Positions 20,563 through 32,500 of a stretch of DNA of 64,000 nucleotides are shown piece after piece. Source of the stretch: Stomoxys calcitrans (taxonomy: Eukaryota > Arthropoda > Insecta > Diptera > Muscidae). The first letter of the stretch is position 1, and every line of letters begins with the position of its first letter. The notes under the pieces were generated by a model. The model worked only from the letters and a program-made list of their open reading frames with translations. It made no database searches and was not told the origin of the DNA. The position numbers were made by a program, and so were the translations under genes. The stretch spans positions 61,645,820 through 61,709,819 of the forward strand of contig NC_081554.1 of the NCBI RefSeq assembly GCF_963082655.1, in the 5' to 3' direction.

Positions 20563-23500
20563 CTGTAATTAAAAGAATAGAAAACAATGAGAATTTAGTG
20601 AATAAACAAGAGATCTCGAATATTTAGACAGTGTTAAAAGTAACACTTCTTTATTGATTTTGTAACAGCGAAATATGGATATGAGACCAGAGGTTAGATT
20701 AAATCTTTGTTCATCAAAATTCAACTATATAAGTACAATTTTCTTAGTTTTTCCCCTATATTAAAATGAAAGATAGTTTAAATTAGACAATGTTTCTGTA
20801 TTAAAAGTCTATCTCAAATGTGTTAATTCTTGTATCAAATAATGCCTGTAATTCGTAGCACATTTTATAAATTTTTTCAAATTGCTCCAATTCATCCTCC
20901 CGTTGACAGTTGAATATGTCGATTATTTCATGTTCATCTAGTACTATTTTGCCAAAGTACAATACTGGAGACTCTTTTACCACTGGGCATACTCCTACGA
21001 AATGTGAGATATTTTCGATAGCCTGCATATTGCAAAGGTTACATAGTTTATGGTTGCCTTCCTTTCCGTATAAGTTTCCATTTAAGCTATGCATTACTCC
21101 TAGCGCCTTTAGGATTCATATCATGTTATCTAAAGTATTCTCATCTGATGTATAGGATAACTCCTTATTATAGTCCAGGTATTTGTAAAACCTTTCTGTT
21201 GAGTTTTTATTTCGGATATTACCATGGATGTTTCTCAGTTTTAAAGCCGTTAGGTAGAAAATATTCGGCAATGCAGGCCAATTGATATTTAGAACTCTTG
21301 CTATATTTCTCAAATCTTTCACCCAAAATGAATTCCTTTCAATCAATGCTCTCGTTAGTTTATTTGCCAACCGATTATCATAGTAATGTGGTAAAACATT
21401 ATTAATATAACTTTTTGATGGTAATAACATTATTAATAAATTCCAAATGTAGATTCAGCGGCAGTTTCCAACATCAAAACCTAGTTTGGCGTATTTATCA
21501 GCAACTTTAACATTTTCTTCATAAAAAAGCGTTGAAGTTGATCTACTTTATCAAAATGTTGGAAAGATGCAGAGCTTCTGTATTGGTATATAAACTGAGT
21601 ACACCTTATATTTCTTACATAGACTGATGCAGTTTTCCTTCATTATTTGGTATGCACAATATATGTAGCCATGTCCATTCTTCGATTATTGTTGCTGTAG
21701 TTGTTGTTGTTGTAGCAGTGTGTTGTGTCTCATCCATTCGTCTGCTGGGTTCTGTAAAGTATCCAGACCTAGGAACTCTTCGAATAAGTAAACTGAGTAC
21801 ACCTTATATTTCTTACATAGACTGATGCAGTTTTCCTTCATTATTTGGTATGCACAATATATGTAGTCATGTCCATTCTTCGATTATTGTTGCTGTAGTT
21901 GTTGTTGTTGTAGCAGTGTGTTGTGTCTCATCCATTCGTCTGCTGGGTTCTGTAAAGTATCCAGACCTAGGAACTCTTCGAATAAGTTGGGGTGCGTCCA
22001 AGAAAATCCGAATAAGATGGGCTTGCCATCCAAATCGGTGCTGTATGTCGTGTGGTCCCTGGCTACAATCGAGGCATAACTAAGTCGTTGAGTCACTAAG
22101 TTGAGTCACAACTGCTCTGGTTTGCCAAAGGAGACTTTCTTCCTCAGCTGTAATATGTGGCGGTCGATCTTCAAGGACTGTCCAACGCTTCTGCTGCCGT
22201 GCGTAAATGCTATCTAGGACCACCTGAAACGACGCCTTATATATATGTTCCCTCTTGTAGCGCTGAATCCCTCACTCTAGTTTATATAGATCCACGGTGA
22301 TATCTTTGGGGGAGGATGCATATCCACAAGCATCCCACTAGATACTGCTTAGACATATGAGAACTGAGGATGGACATGATAACTGAGGAGACTGACAGTC
22401 GCAGTACGCAGTACAGCGTTCTGTCACATCTGAATGTAATGCCACTACGTGTCGCTCAGCTATCGAGCCCACACCGGCGCTGCATAGTTTATCACAGGTC
22501 GGCCAATTGCTTTGTATGTATTCAGCAAGATGTCTTTATCAATACCGAATGCTGGCAAGTGACATGATTACCTTGTTTCTACTAATGATCTTGTTACAAA
22601 TTGGAGTGGTATTCCCGGTAGATTTGTAGGTTAGGTTGAAAAGAGGGTGCGTATATTTATCCGCCCCATGCCACTATGAACATTTAACCTATGCCAGTAA
22701 TTGGCTTGTTGTGCGCTCTAAATACTAAAAAGTAATTTCAAAACCGAAATCTAAGACAGGAATTAAATGCCGCTTACAAAGTCCCTTACCTAAATGCCGG
22801 CGCGTAAGGCCATAGGAAATGTTCCAAAGTCTCATCATCTTCCCCGCATGCCCACATGCTATCACTTGCCCCACTAACTTTGCATAAATAAGCTGGTATT
22901 TCTTTGTGTTTCGTTATGATACCGAAAGCTATATTGACCTCCTACTTACTTCTATTCAGTAATAGCCTCGTCTTCTCATGATCCGGATCTCCCCAAAGGA
23001 TTTTCGTTGTGCTGCCGACCGTTTCGCTGTTACACAGTGTTGCATGCACGTTCGTCACCCACACCCTTAACTCGGACTGCGTCGTCCCAAAGGGCTTCGG
23101 GTAAAGCAAGTTTATTGACGGTAGTTCTCTGGCCTTCATTGCCGTCTACTCTTCTACTCTACTCTTTCATTCGCCCTTACTCCGCTATGGCCCGGAACCC
23201 AAACGATGCGGATCATGTCATCCTCAGAGAAGATGTTAATCTTCTTCTCACACTCCAAGACTTTTCGGGTCCTTACCGTCTTGGTTGTTATTGCCCTGAT
23301 GGCCAGATTACTGTCTGTAACGATGTTCACTCTTGACGTTCTCGCGATAACACCACACAATCCTCCGCCTGCTGGACCGAATTATGGCAAGATTTGTTAA
23401 AGCTCTCAAATATGTCACTAAGTATTTTGGGACATTCTGGCGTCTTCGACTATCTCATTCAACTTCTTATTCACCTCCGCTGACGATGGAGTAAACAGTG

Positions 23501-26500
23501 TGGCTGAATATTTGGTGACGGATGTCTTCACATTTCCATGGTCGTACAATTGTCCACATACGATAAGATCGTAATGCCGTCTGGAGAATGTGGAATATAG
23601 GTTAAAAAGTGCATGATGTATCACCCCGCCTTCGGGAATTCGCTGTTTTAATCTACGGGTCTTCGACTTCTAATCTATAAATTTCACAAAATACTGGCAA
23701 CCTCACAAATAATTTATTATCCAATGGCGTGTTAGCGATGTCCTAAAGAAGCGTGGCTGACTGAGTGTATCGGCTTTAAAGAGGTGCAGAGTCAAGAGGA
23801 CCATCCTATTGCATAGTAGGACCTGATTAAGACCACGATCTATATGTGTGGTTGATGACATACACAGCAGTCATCCTGCTATGCAATCTACAAAATCTTT
23901 GTTGCTGCTCAGCAAATGGAAGTTCTCGAATTAGGGTCGGGGAAAAAATTTCTTTAAGCGTCTTGGCTACTATCGAGAGAAGGAAGATCGGTCTGTACGA
24001 CTCTCCTTTACTCAGGTCCTTTCCAGGCTTCGAAAACGGAACTACTTTGCCAATTTTCCAGACATCGGAAACTATGACAGAGCTTAGAGAAAGATTAAGG
24101 CGACTCCCGGTACATCCAAGTTCTTGGGCATCAGATTTGTTGTTGTGGTAGCCATATATTCGCATGTGGACGTAGCAATCCTCGTCAAGGAACGATGAGC
24201 AAGCTATTTACAATACATAGGACCGAAAGCCACGGTAATGTGATAGTCATTGTTTATTAAAGGCCTTGTCATATCAAACTTCATAAGCACTCAGTATTTA
24301 AGCAAGAGCAGGTGCCGTCCGGCTTCTTAATGAGACTCTCCACTCGATACCGCTAATTGTCCGTGACTAATGTTTAGCTTCTTCGTATATAGCATTTCAC
24401 TATCAGCAACCTATGGACGCACCCGTTAGCTCTCATGCTAACCATGAATACTACACGGATCGAAGCTCAAAGTTCCAGACTGGGTGGAGCCAGTAGTCAT
24501 CCCGTGTCGGAAGTAGAGATTCCGCCAGTGCCCAACCTCTTGGATAACATTTGTAACTTCATTGAGGACGACATTTGGAACTTCATCCATGGCAAATTGT
24601 TAAGATTGTTCATCGGCTCGTAGACGATGAATATGACCAACAGCTCCCCAACTTGCCTCGTTACTACTGGGATGCTCAAGAAATTTGATGTTACATAACC
24701 AGGCCCATCTCTTGGGATCAGTCACTGTTACATTGCCAAAAGTGATTGAGGTCCTTTTCATCCCTCTTGCAGGGGTTCGAAAGTGATTTAACAGTAAACC
24801 AAAGCTTGCCAATGTTCATTGACCACCTCATTAATTTCCTTGATTTTGGGGCTAGCAGGATAAAAGCAATGAATCCCATCACACTTATTTGCGGGTAACG
24901 CTGCTTGCGCTGGAAAAATTTAGTCAATTTAGTAAAGCGAGCGGCTTCTACCTAGTTGTCACATTCCATCTTCCATCGGGACATAGTATGCTGAGGTTTC
25001 AATCATCGTATATGCGTTCTTCTAGCCAGATCGCCCAGACAAGCTGATGCATACGCCTTATCAGCGTGTCGCCTCCGGTCTTAAATAGTTCTGCGAGCAA
25101 CCCATAGACTCCTGCTGCCTTGTTGTTCTTCAGTCGGGTCACTGCTACTTGGACCGCATTCCGACAAGAAGGTAACCATTTAATACCTTCAGTAGCATAT
25201 GGATAAAATCTTTTTTCTTTATCCTCAGCATACTATCTGTATAAGTTACCAGATGCCCTTCTTTGTCTCTGAAGGAATATGTGCCGGTACCAAAGTCAGC
25301 GGCTTTATCCTCTGTTACAATTCTGACGCTTGTACATTTCAATTCGCTCACACTCACGTTTTTCTATTTCCTTTTTCTTTCTGCGGAATAGACGTTTCTA
25401 CTCCCTCGTTCTCTCCCGATGCCTCTTCTTCACATGGCGCGTTGCTACTGATTGCAGGGTTGCTCTGTATGCTGCATTCATGGCTTCAGTAGCATTTCGA
25501 CACTCTTGGTTGTAACACGGCTTTCTTGGGGGAGGCTTCTTATATTCAAGTACGGATTTCGCGGCATTTTCCATGGAGTGGGCAATGGTTTTCCATTGCG
25601 CTGCTATACTATCGGGGAGAGGGAATGCTTTCATCAAGCTGTTGGCTCAGTAGGTGGAACATGCCGTTGCCACCTATTGTGTTTGTAGCTTTTCAACGTC
25701 CAACTTCCGTGCAGTGTCAGATCGTACTTTTCTAGCCATGTTCTAACGGGTGCGAACCTTTGCTGCCACAAGGTAATGATCCGAATCTATATTCGCTCCA
25801 CGGATCGATCCTACATCAAATACGCTGGATGAATGCCTTCCATTGTGTTTTGATCAGGTGACAGCCATGTGATTTTGTGAATATTTTTATGTTAAAATCT
25901 TAAAATCTAATAACAACCATGTTTTTGCCGCAGCGAAATCTATTAGCTTCAACCCATTACCGGACGTTATCTCGTAGAGGCTTATCTTTCCGAATGTTGG
26001 ATCAAAGATGTCTTCCTTCCCTATCTTCGCATTAAAATCTTCCAAAACGATTTTAATATCATGGGTGGGACAGCGGTCATATTGTCCCTCTAGGCGCTCG
26101 TAGAAAATATCCTTGGTATGCTCGTCTTTGTCTTCCGTCGGGGCATGGACAGAAATAAGGCTGATGTTGAAGAATTTGCGGATTGTTGCTAACCTCTCAT
26201 CCACCGGAGTAAAGCTTGTGACAAAGTGTTTCAATCTCCGACTAACCACAAATTCACAGAAAAAGGCATGCCTCTTGTCATGGTCCTTTTTTGTTTGCGT
26301 GGGTCGTCAACGTTTGGGGGGTCTGATGGTGGGTTTCCAAGATTCGGCCTGACTTTTTTTTTGTTTCTACTCACCTTATAATTAGGAAATTCAGCGGCCA
26401 ACATATTATTGTACTTAAGTTCCTCATAGGAGGAACCATTGCTGAACGTAGCACTCTGTTCCATTGCTTGTAGTATACTCAAGAGACGAGGCTGGAAAGC

Positions 26501-29500
26501 CCTAAAGACAAAAAATAAACAGAAACTTTCAAATCAAATTTAATATACCTTAATTGCAAAGAACTGACCTGTTCCATATGGTTTTTCTCATGGTACGCCA
26601 AGCACTTATCTTCTTCATGATCTTACGTTCAATATTATACCTAAGCTCCACAGTGCTAAACGAGGGATGATATTTGTAGGAAGGCTGTTGAAAGCCTCCC
26701 AAAGGTGCGGGATTTCGTTTGCTAAAACCAGGCAGCCAACAAGAAGAATCGGTAAAATTGAAATTCATCAAAGAGACACGATTTTCCGATTGAATGTTGA
26801 GGTAGAACTGAAACCGAAGTTGTTAAATCTATAATTTTTAGAGTAAATTATAAACATAACCTTACATTGTTGGTGGAAACCACCATTCGAATACTATGCA
26901 AGGGACAAAAGACATCCTTTACCGAGTACTTTCTTCCCGTACAGGGATCTATAAACAGCAACTCATCATCGGAAATATAAAGCACAAAAGAACATTCACT
27001 GTGATCATAGGCTACGCCCAAGACCAGCCAACATTGTAGACCCAAATGAAGTAGAAAATTGCAGAGCAATACACCCAAGTCTTTGGCCGAACCCCAAGTG
27101 GTGTCCAAGAGTAGCTGTGAATGGCAACAAATCAAATTATTGTAGAACTAAAGAAAGACTCGACAATAGCTCACCTCATTATTCAACCAAATGCCCTCAA
27201 AACTCTGGCAAGGATCAAAGGATTTCGTAATGGCTAACATAGAAGCAAATCTGCAAGCACTATCCAACAGATTCTCACTGGCCTCTACAGGAGTAGCCAC
27301 TGGCTGTAGAATACGTGTTATGCACATTCGCTTTCCCTCAGCTGTACACACCAAAGGATCCAAAAACTTCTCGGGATACATCTCAATTGCCTCAACTCTC
27401 CAACAATTAAGAAAATTGCGAGTTTCCACAAGTTCTGAACATTCTAAGCACTTGGTATCGATAGAGGGTAGCTCCATGCTAGGTTCCACACTAAGATAAC
27501 ACCATAAACGAACCGATTCTTTGATTTCAGGAAATTGTTCTATCATTATATTTGTGTCCGTATTTGAAGTGATGTTATCTAGCGAGGGTCTTTTATAGCC
27601 AACAAGAATTTTGGGTATATTCAATTCAAAAACGCCATCAATCTGCAAATATTCAATTAGGGATAAAGGATGTAAATTTCATATCCAGAGATGTTAGCAA
27701 TTAGGACTTACCTTTTGCTGTGCTAATACGGCATTTATGGGTATACGATATTCTCCTAGCCAATTGTTTTGTATTCTTTGAAAAATGTCTGCATTTCTTA
27801 GAGAAGAATCATCGTTCCATTGATTTTCAATCACTTCGTCGTAAAGGCAAATTTTAAAATCGTCTCGTAGCTCAGATAAATTTCCGCTGCAAGAATTTAA
27901 GTTAGGTTAATCGGATAAATGCAAGAGCATAGATTTGCTAGTCAAAATGTGTATAGCAGTAAAGTTAGCGAAAGAAAAGAGAGGTAATATTCTATAGATA
28001 TATCCCTATGACAGCAATCGGCTTGGGTGCGGATTCTAATCCCCCCATGCTACTATGGGCATACACCTAAGCCAGCAATCGGCTTTTTGCGCACTCTTAT
28101 TACCGTAAAGTATCTCCGAAGAAGTCTAGGTCAGGAATTCCAAGCTGCCCCCAAATGCCTTAACATTCTCCTTTCTACGCCCCTTAGTTTGTTCAAGTCT
28201 GGAGTCGCATTCAGGCCTAGGTTCCGGAGTCTGTTAGCGGGACATTTATATAGAGAAGATTCCAACATCTCATCGTCTTCCCCTGGGTCGCCAATGTAGA
28301 CACTCAGGCCCACTCTGACCTCAAGCTTTCTGTATAATTTCCAGATGACAGTTCGGATCCTCGGCAGCAGGATCTCGCACTCGCACTCGACCTCAATTTC
28401 TTTTTCGATATCATATACCAATGAGCGCTGTCAGATTCAAGTTTTATACTCTTCATAAAGAGCCTCTTTTTTATAGCCGAGTCCCAACGGCGGGCCGCAG
28501 TGCGACACATCTTTGGCCAGAAGTTTTTACATGGAAAAGTACTTCACAAATTTCACCAGCATTAAGAGGGGATAGCCACAGAAAAATTTTTTTCTGATGT
28601 TCCCTTCAAGTTTAGAAAACAGGCTAGAATCATAGGCGGACACGCTAACCTCTACGATGGCCTCCTTTTCAGTATTATTCCCAAATTTTTTGTCATTGTT
28701 GGACAAAAAAATTATTCTGTTGAGAAAACGTGGCGCTTTAAATTGGTCCACCTTTATCTTCCTCGTGAAGGCAGATCTCAGTCTTTCCTGGATTTACAAC
28801 TCAGACCCCAGTTTCGGGTTCATAACCCTTAGAAGTAACATTTGCATCAAAAACCTCAACATGTCCTCCGTTGTATTTGTTTCTTCTCCCATTTTGTCTT
28901 CTAACGTTTCAGTTCGGAAAGGGGGTTTTGAGAAAAACTTTGTCATCTTGGCTGCGTCATTAACGCTATGGACCTGTAATCTTTCAGCCGTGCATATTAC
29001 AAACCACAATAAAATGTGGCTCGCCCTATTACTAACTTCATGCTGTCTAAGCAATACTTTTTGGGCTGTTATCGCAGATACCATCCAAATCATCATATTG
29101 TGGATAGAAATCCACTGCCCAGAAGCCTTAAGGTAAATCTACATGATCTATAGCGTGAGCTTCTAGCAGCGCTGAAGAAGATCTTGATCAAGCGGCATAT
29201 CAAGCAGGTCCAGAAAACATGCATGCAGACACGATAGCAGACGCGGTAAATAGCTACCGGGTGAATGCAGTCCTTGAAGAACGACCGCCTCCCATTGCAC
29301 CCGAAGAAATTGACCTCCCCCGGCAATCCAGAGTAGTTCTGGCTCAATCAAGTTTCGGCAGAAACAGCCGCCTCACTTCCTATAGAGCAAGGATTGATGC
29401 CGACGTGCTAGATGTGTGTCCCGATTCTGACCAGGGACCACACGACACACGTCACCTGTTTAACTGCCCAGCCAGACCCACTTGACTCAGACCCAGATCC

Positions 29501-32500
29501 TTGTGGACGCACCCCATCTTAGACGCAGAGTTCTTGGGTCTTGACACTCAACTGAATCAAGCAGACGAAAGATGGAACACAACAAACTGCTACAACAACA
29601 ACAACATCTTCAGAGAACATGTTATGTTGAAATAGGCGGAGCGATGAGCACCACGCGGACTAGAGCATAGAAGGCTATTCTAGATATCCGACCCACAGAC
29701 ATACAGATTAAGTGTGAGGCAGCCGCTACGGCTATGAGACTTAAGGCGATGGGAGGATGGATAGATGCTATCCTCTATCCATCTTCCTATCGCCTTACGT
29801 CTCATAACCGCAGTGGCTGCCTCACACTTAATCTGTATGTCTGTGGGTCGGATATCTACAATAGACGGATCCCTAGTATTGCCATCTGGAAGATCATATT
29901 ACACGGATGGTTCAAAGCTGGAAAACCTGGGGGGACTGGGATCTGTTAAAGGGACTGTTTTAGACTGCCTGACCATAATACGGTTCTGCAGGCGGAGATC
30001 CGTGTGATCACGGAATGCGTGAGGTAGTATAGTGCTATCGTGAGGATGTCCAGTGTGAACATCTTCACGGACAGTAAAATGGCAATAAGAGCAATAACAT
30101 CCAGGACGGTAAGATCACGAATAGTCTTGAAGTGTAAGAAGGGGATTAACGCCTTCTCTGAGAATGGCACGATCTGCATCGTTTGGGTGCCGGGCCATAA
30201 CGGAGTAACTGGGAACTGGAAAGCAGACGATTTGGCAGTAAAGGCCAGAGGACTGCCGTCAACAAACTTGGTTAACCCAAAGCCTTTCGGGTCGACGCAG
30301 TCCGAGTTAAGAGCGTGGGCTACGAACGCGTATGTAACACTGTGGAACAGCGAAACGTTCGGCAGGACGGCGAAAATCCTATGGGGAGATCCGGATTGTG
30401 AGAGGACAAGATTATTATTGAAAGGAAGTAAAAAGTAGGTCAGTATAGCTTTTGGTGTCATAACGGGACACATAGGACTACGAGCTCACTTACAGGGGCA
30501 TGGGGGGAATACGATGAGACGTTGAAGAATTTCCTATATCATTGCCCGGCTTCGGCTGCTTACAGACGTCGTTACTTAGGTGGGGACACAATCCCAGACA
30601 TAAACCAACTAAGGGGAGTGGTTTAGAGAACAATTAGGGATTTTTATTTTTAACTTTTTTGCCTGTTAGGGCGAAGATTATTAAATTTCACAATTTTTGT
30701 TTGTTTCTTTTTTGACACGAGCTCAATGATAGAAGATTTTCTTTGCAAATGGAAAAGGAAAGCCAGAGATCGCAACACCCCAACCACTAAGGGAAGCGTT
30801 TCATCTTTTATTAGAAGGCTTTTCAACGATATTAAGTGTGATGACTTCTAGGGCCGTGCATTGGTATGTTGTATTTGAATCGTATTTATTGCGATAACGC
30901 CTCTATGATACAATTACCACATTAACCCCTCTCAAAAACCCTGTCTATTGGCTGTATTTTTTCCCAATGCATGTGTTTTCGTTTTTTCTGCGACAATTAC
31001 ACTACTTCCATGTAGCACATGATTCTGTGCATATGTTGGAAGTTGTACGGATCGCTTCGAACGCTAGAAGTTGTACTGATCGCTTCAAACGGTAGACAAC
31101 AGCTCTCGCTGTTGCTCCGTATGCCCAGGTTGGGAAAAGTACAGCTAATCGGCAGGTTTGTCGAGCGTGGTTAATGTGGTAATTGTATCATAGAGGCGTT
31201 TTCGCAATAAATACGTTTCAAATACAACATACCATCGCTCTTGAAGCCAAAGACGAAACACGTCCTATAGTGATTGGTGTGTGTTGCTATCTCGGCCTTT
31301 CCTTTTCCATTTGCAAAGAAAATCTCCGATCATTGAGCTCGTCTCGAAAGAGAAACAAACAAAAATTAGGGATTTAATAATCAGCTCGGAATTAATTCCT
31401 GAATTCAATTTTCTTTTTTGAGGTTACTTTTTAGCATTTAAAGTGCACAACATGCCAATTACTGGCTTAGGTGCATATCCATAGCGCCATAGGGGGGCTT
31501 AAGATCCGCACCCTCTTTTCAACCTAACCTACTGAGCAACGTGTATCAGCAAGTGTCATTCTGCAGAGTCTTATTAATTTTGCAGGTATACCATATTCAG
31601 ACATGGCTTGACAGCGGCTTGTATTCAACAAAGGGATGGTAGGTGGTTATTTGTCCTTCTCGGGTCTATTTCAGGATTTGGCGCAGTGTGAATATCTGGT
31701 CTAGGGCCCAATTATCTCATCTTTCACACAGCACGCTCGAGAGTATCTTGTATGCGATGGGGAGGAGACTTATTCCTCTGTAGTTGGAACATTCCGTCTT
31801 GTCTCCTTTCTTGTGTACGGGACGTGGTATGCTGAGGTTCCAATCATCGGATATGCGTTCTTCTAGCCAGATTGCGCAGACAATCTGATGCATACGCCTA
31901 ATCAGCATGCCTTAAATAGTTCAGCGGGTAACCCGTCGGCTCCTGTTGCCTTTTTGTTCTTTAGTCGGGTCACTGCTACTAGGACCTCGTTCTTACTATG
32001 AGGTAAACATTCTATACCATCATCATTTATTGGTTCTGCGGTATCCTCTTCGCCGCCAACGTCGAACAATAGCAGTTGGGTAAAATGTTCTTTCCATATC
32101 CTCAGCATGCTATCTGTGTCAGTTACCAGATTTCCTTCTTTGTCTCTGCATGAAGATGTGCCTACACCTAAGGCATCGGTTTGATGTTTAATTCCTTGGT
32201 AGAATTTCCGGACTACATTCTGATTCCTGTACATCTCAATTCGCTTTTCTCCCGAAACCTCTCCTTTATCTGGCGCACTGTTATTGATTGCAGGCTTGCT
32301 CTGTATGCCGCATTCTTGGCTTCAGTAGCATTTCGACACTCTTGGTCATACCATGGGTTTTTTGGAGAAGGCTTCCGATACCCAAGTACGGATTTCGCGG
32401 CATTTTCCTATGGCGCTGAACGCCTGGGTTCGAATCATGGCGAGACCATCAGAAAAAATTTTCAGTGGTGGTTTTCCCCCCTAATACTGGCAACATTTTT

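Larger units (their letters stand above)
29601..31535 (+). mobile_element. LINE-B 3' half with two internal rearrangements
   Basis: RT end at 29610-29700, RNase H at 30040-30300 ([20 protein letters not shown], then [20 protein letters not shown]), the tail to 30640, then the 3' UTR resuming at 31364-31535. The open frame at 30040-30438 (132 codons) is the best-preserved LINE-B RNase H here. A fold-back repeat (29675-29864) and a long-TIR element (30644-31363) break it. Confidence 0.85.

Noticed and set aside
28657..29136. 159-codon plus-strand frame and overlapping 100-codon minus-strand frame
   Set aside because: Overlaps a LINE-B relic at its left end. Neither translation resembles a known protein or an exon with clear splice sites.
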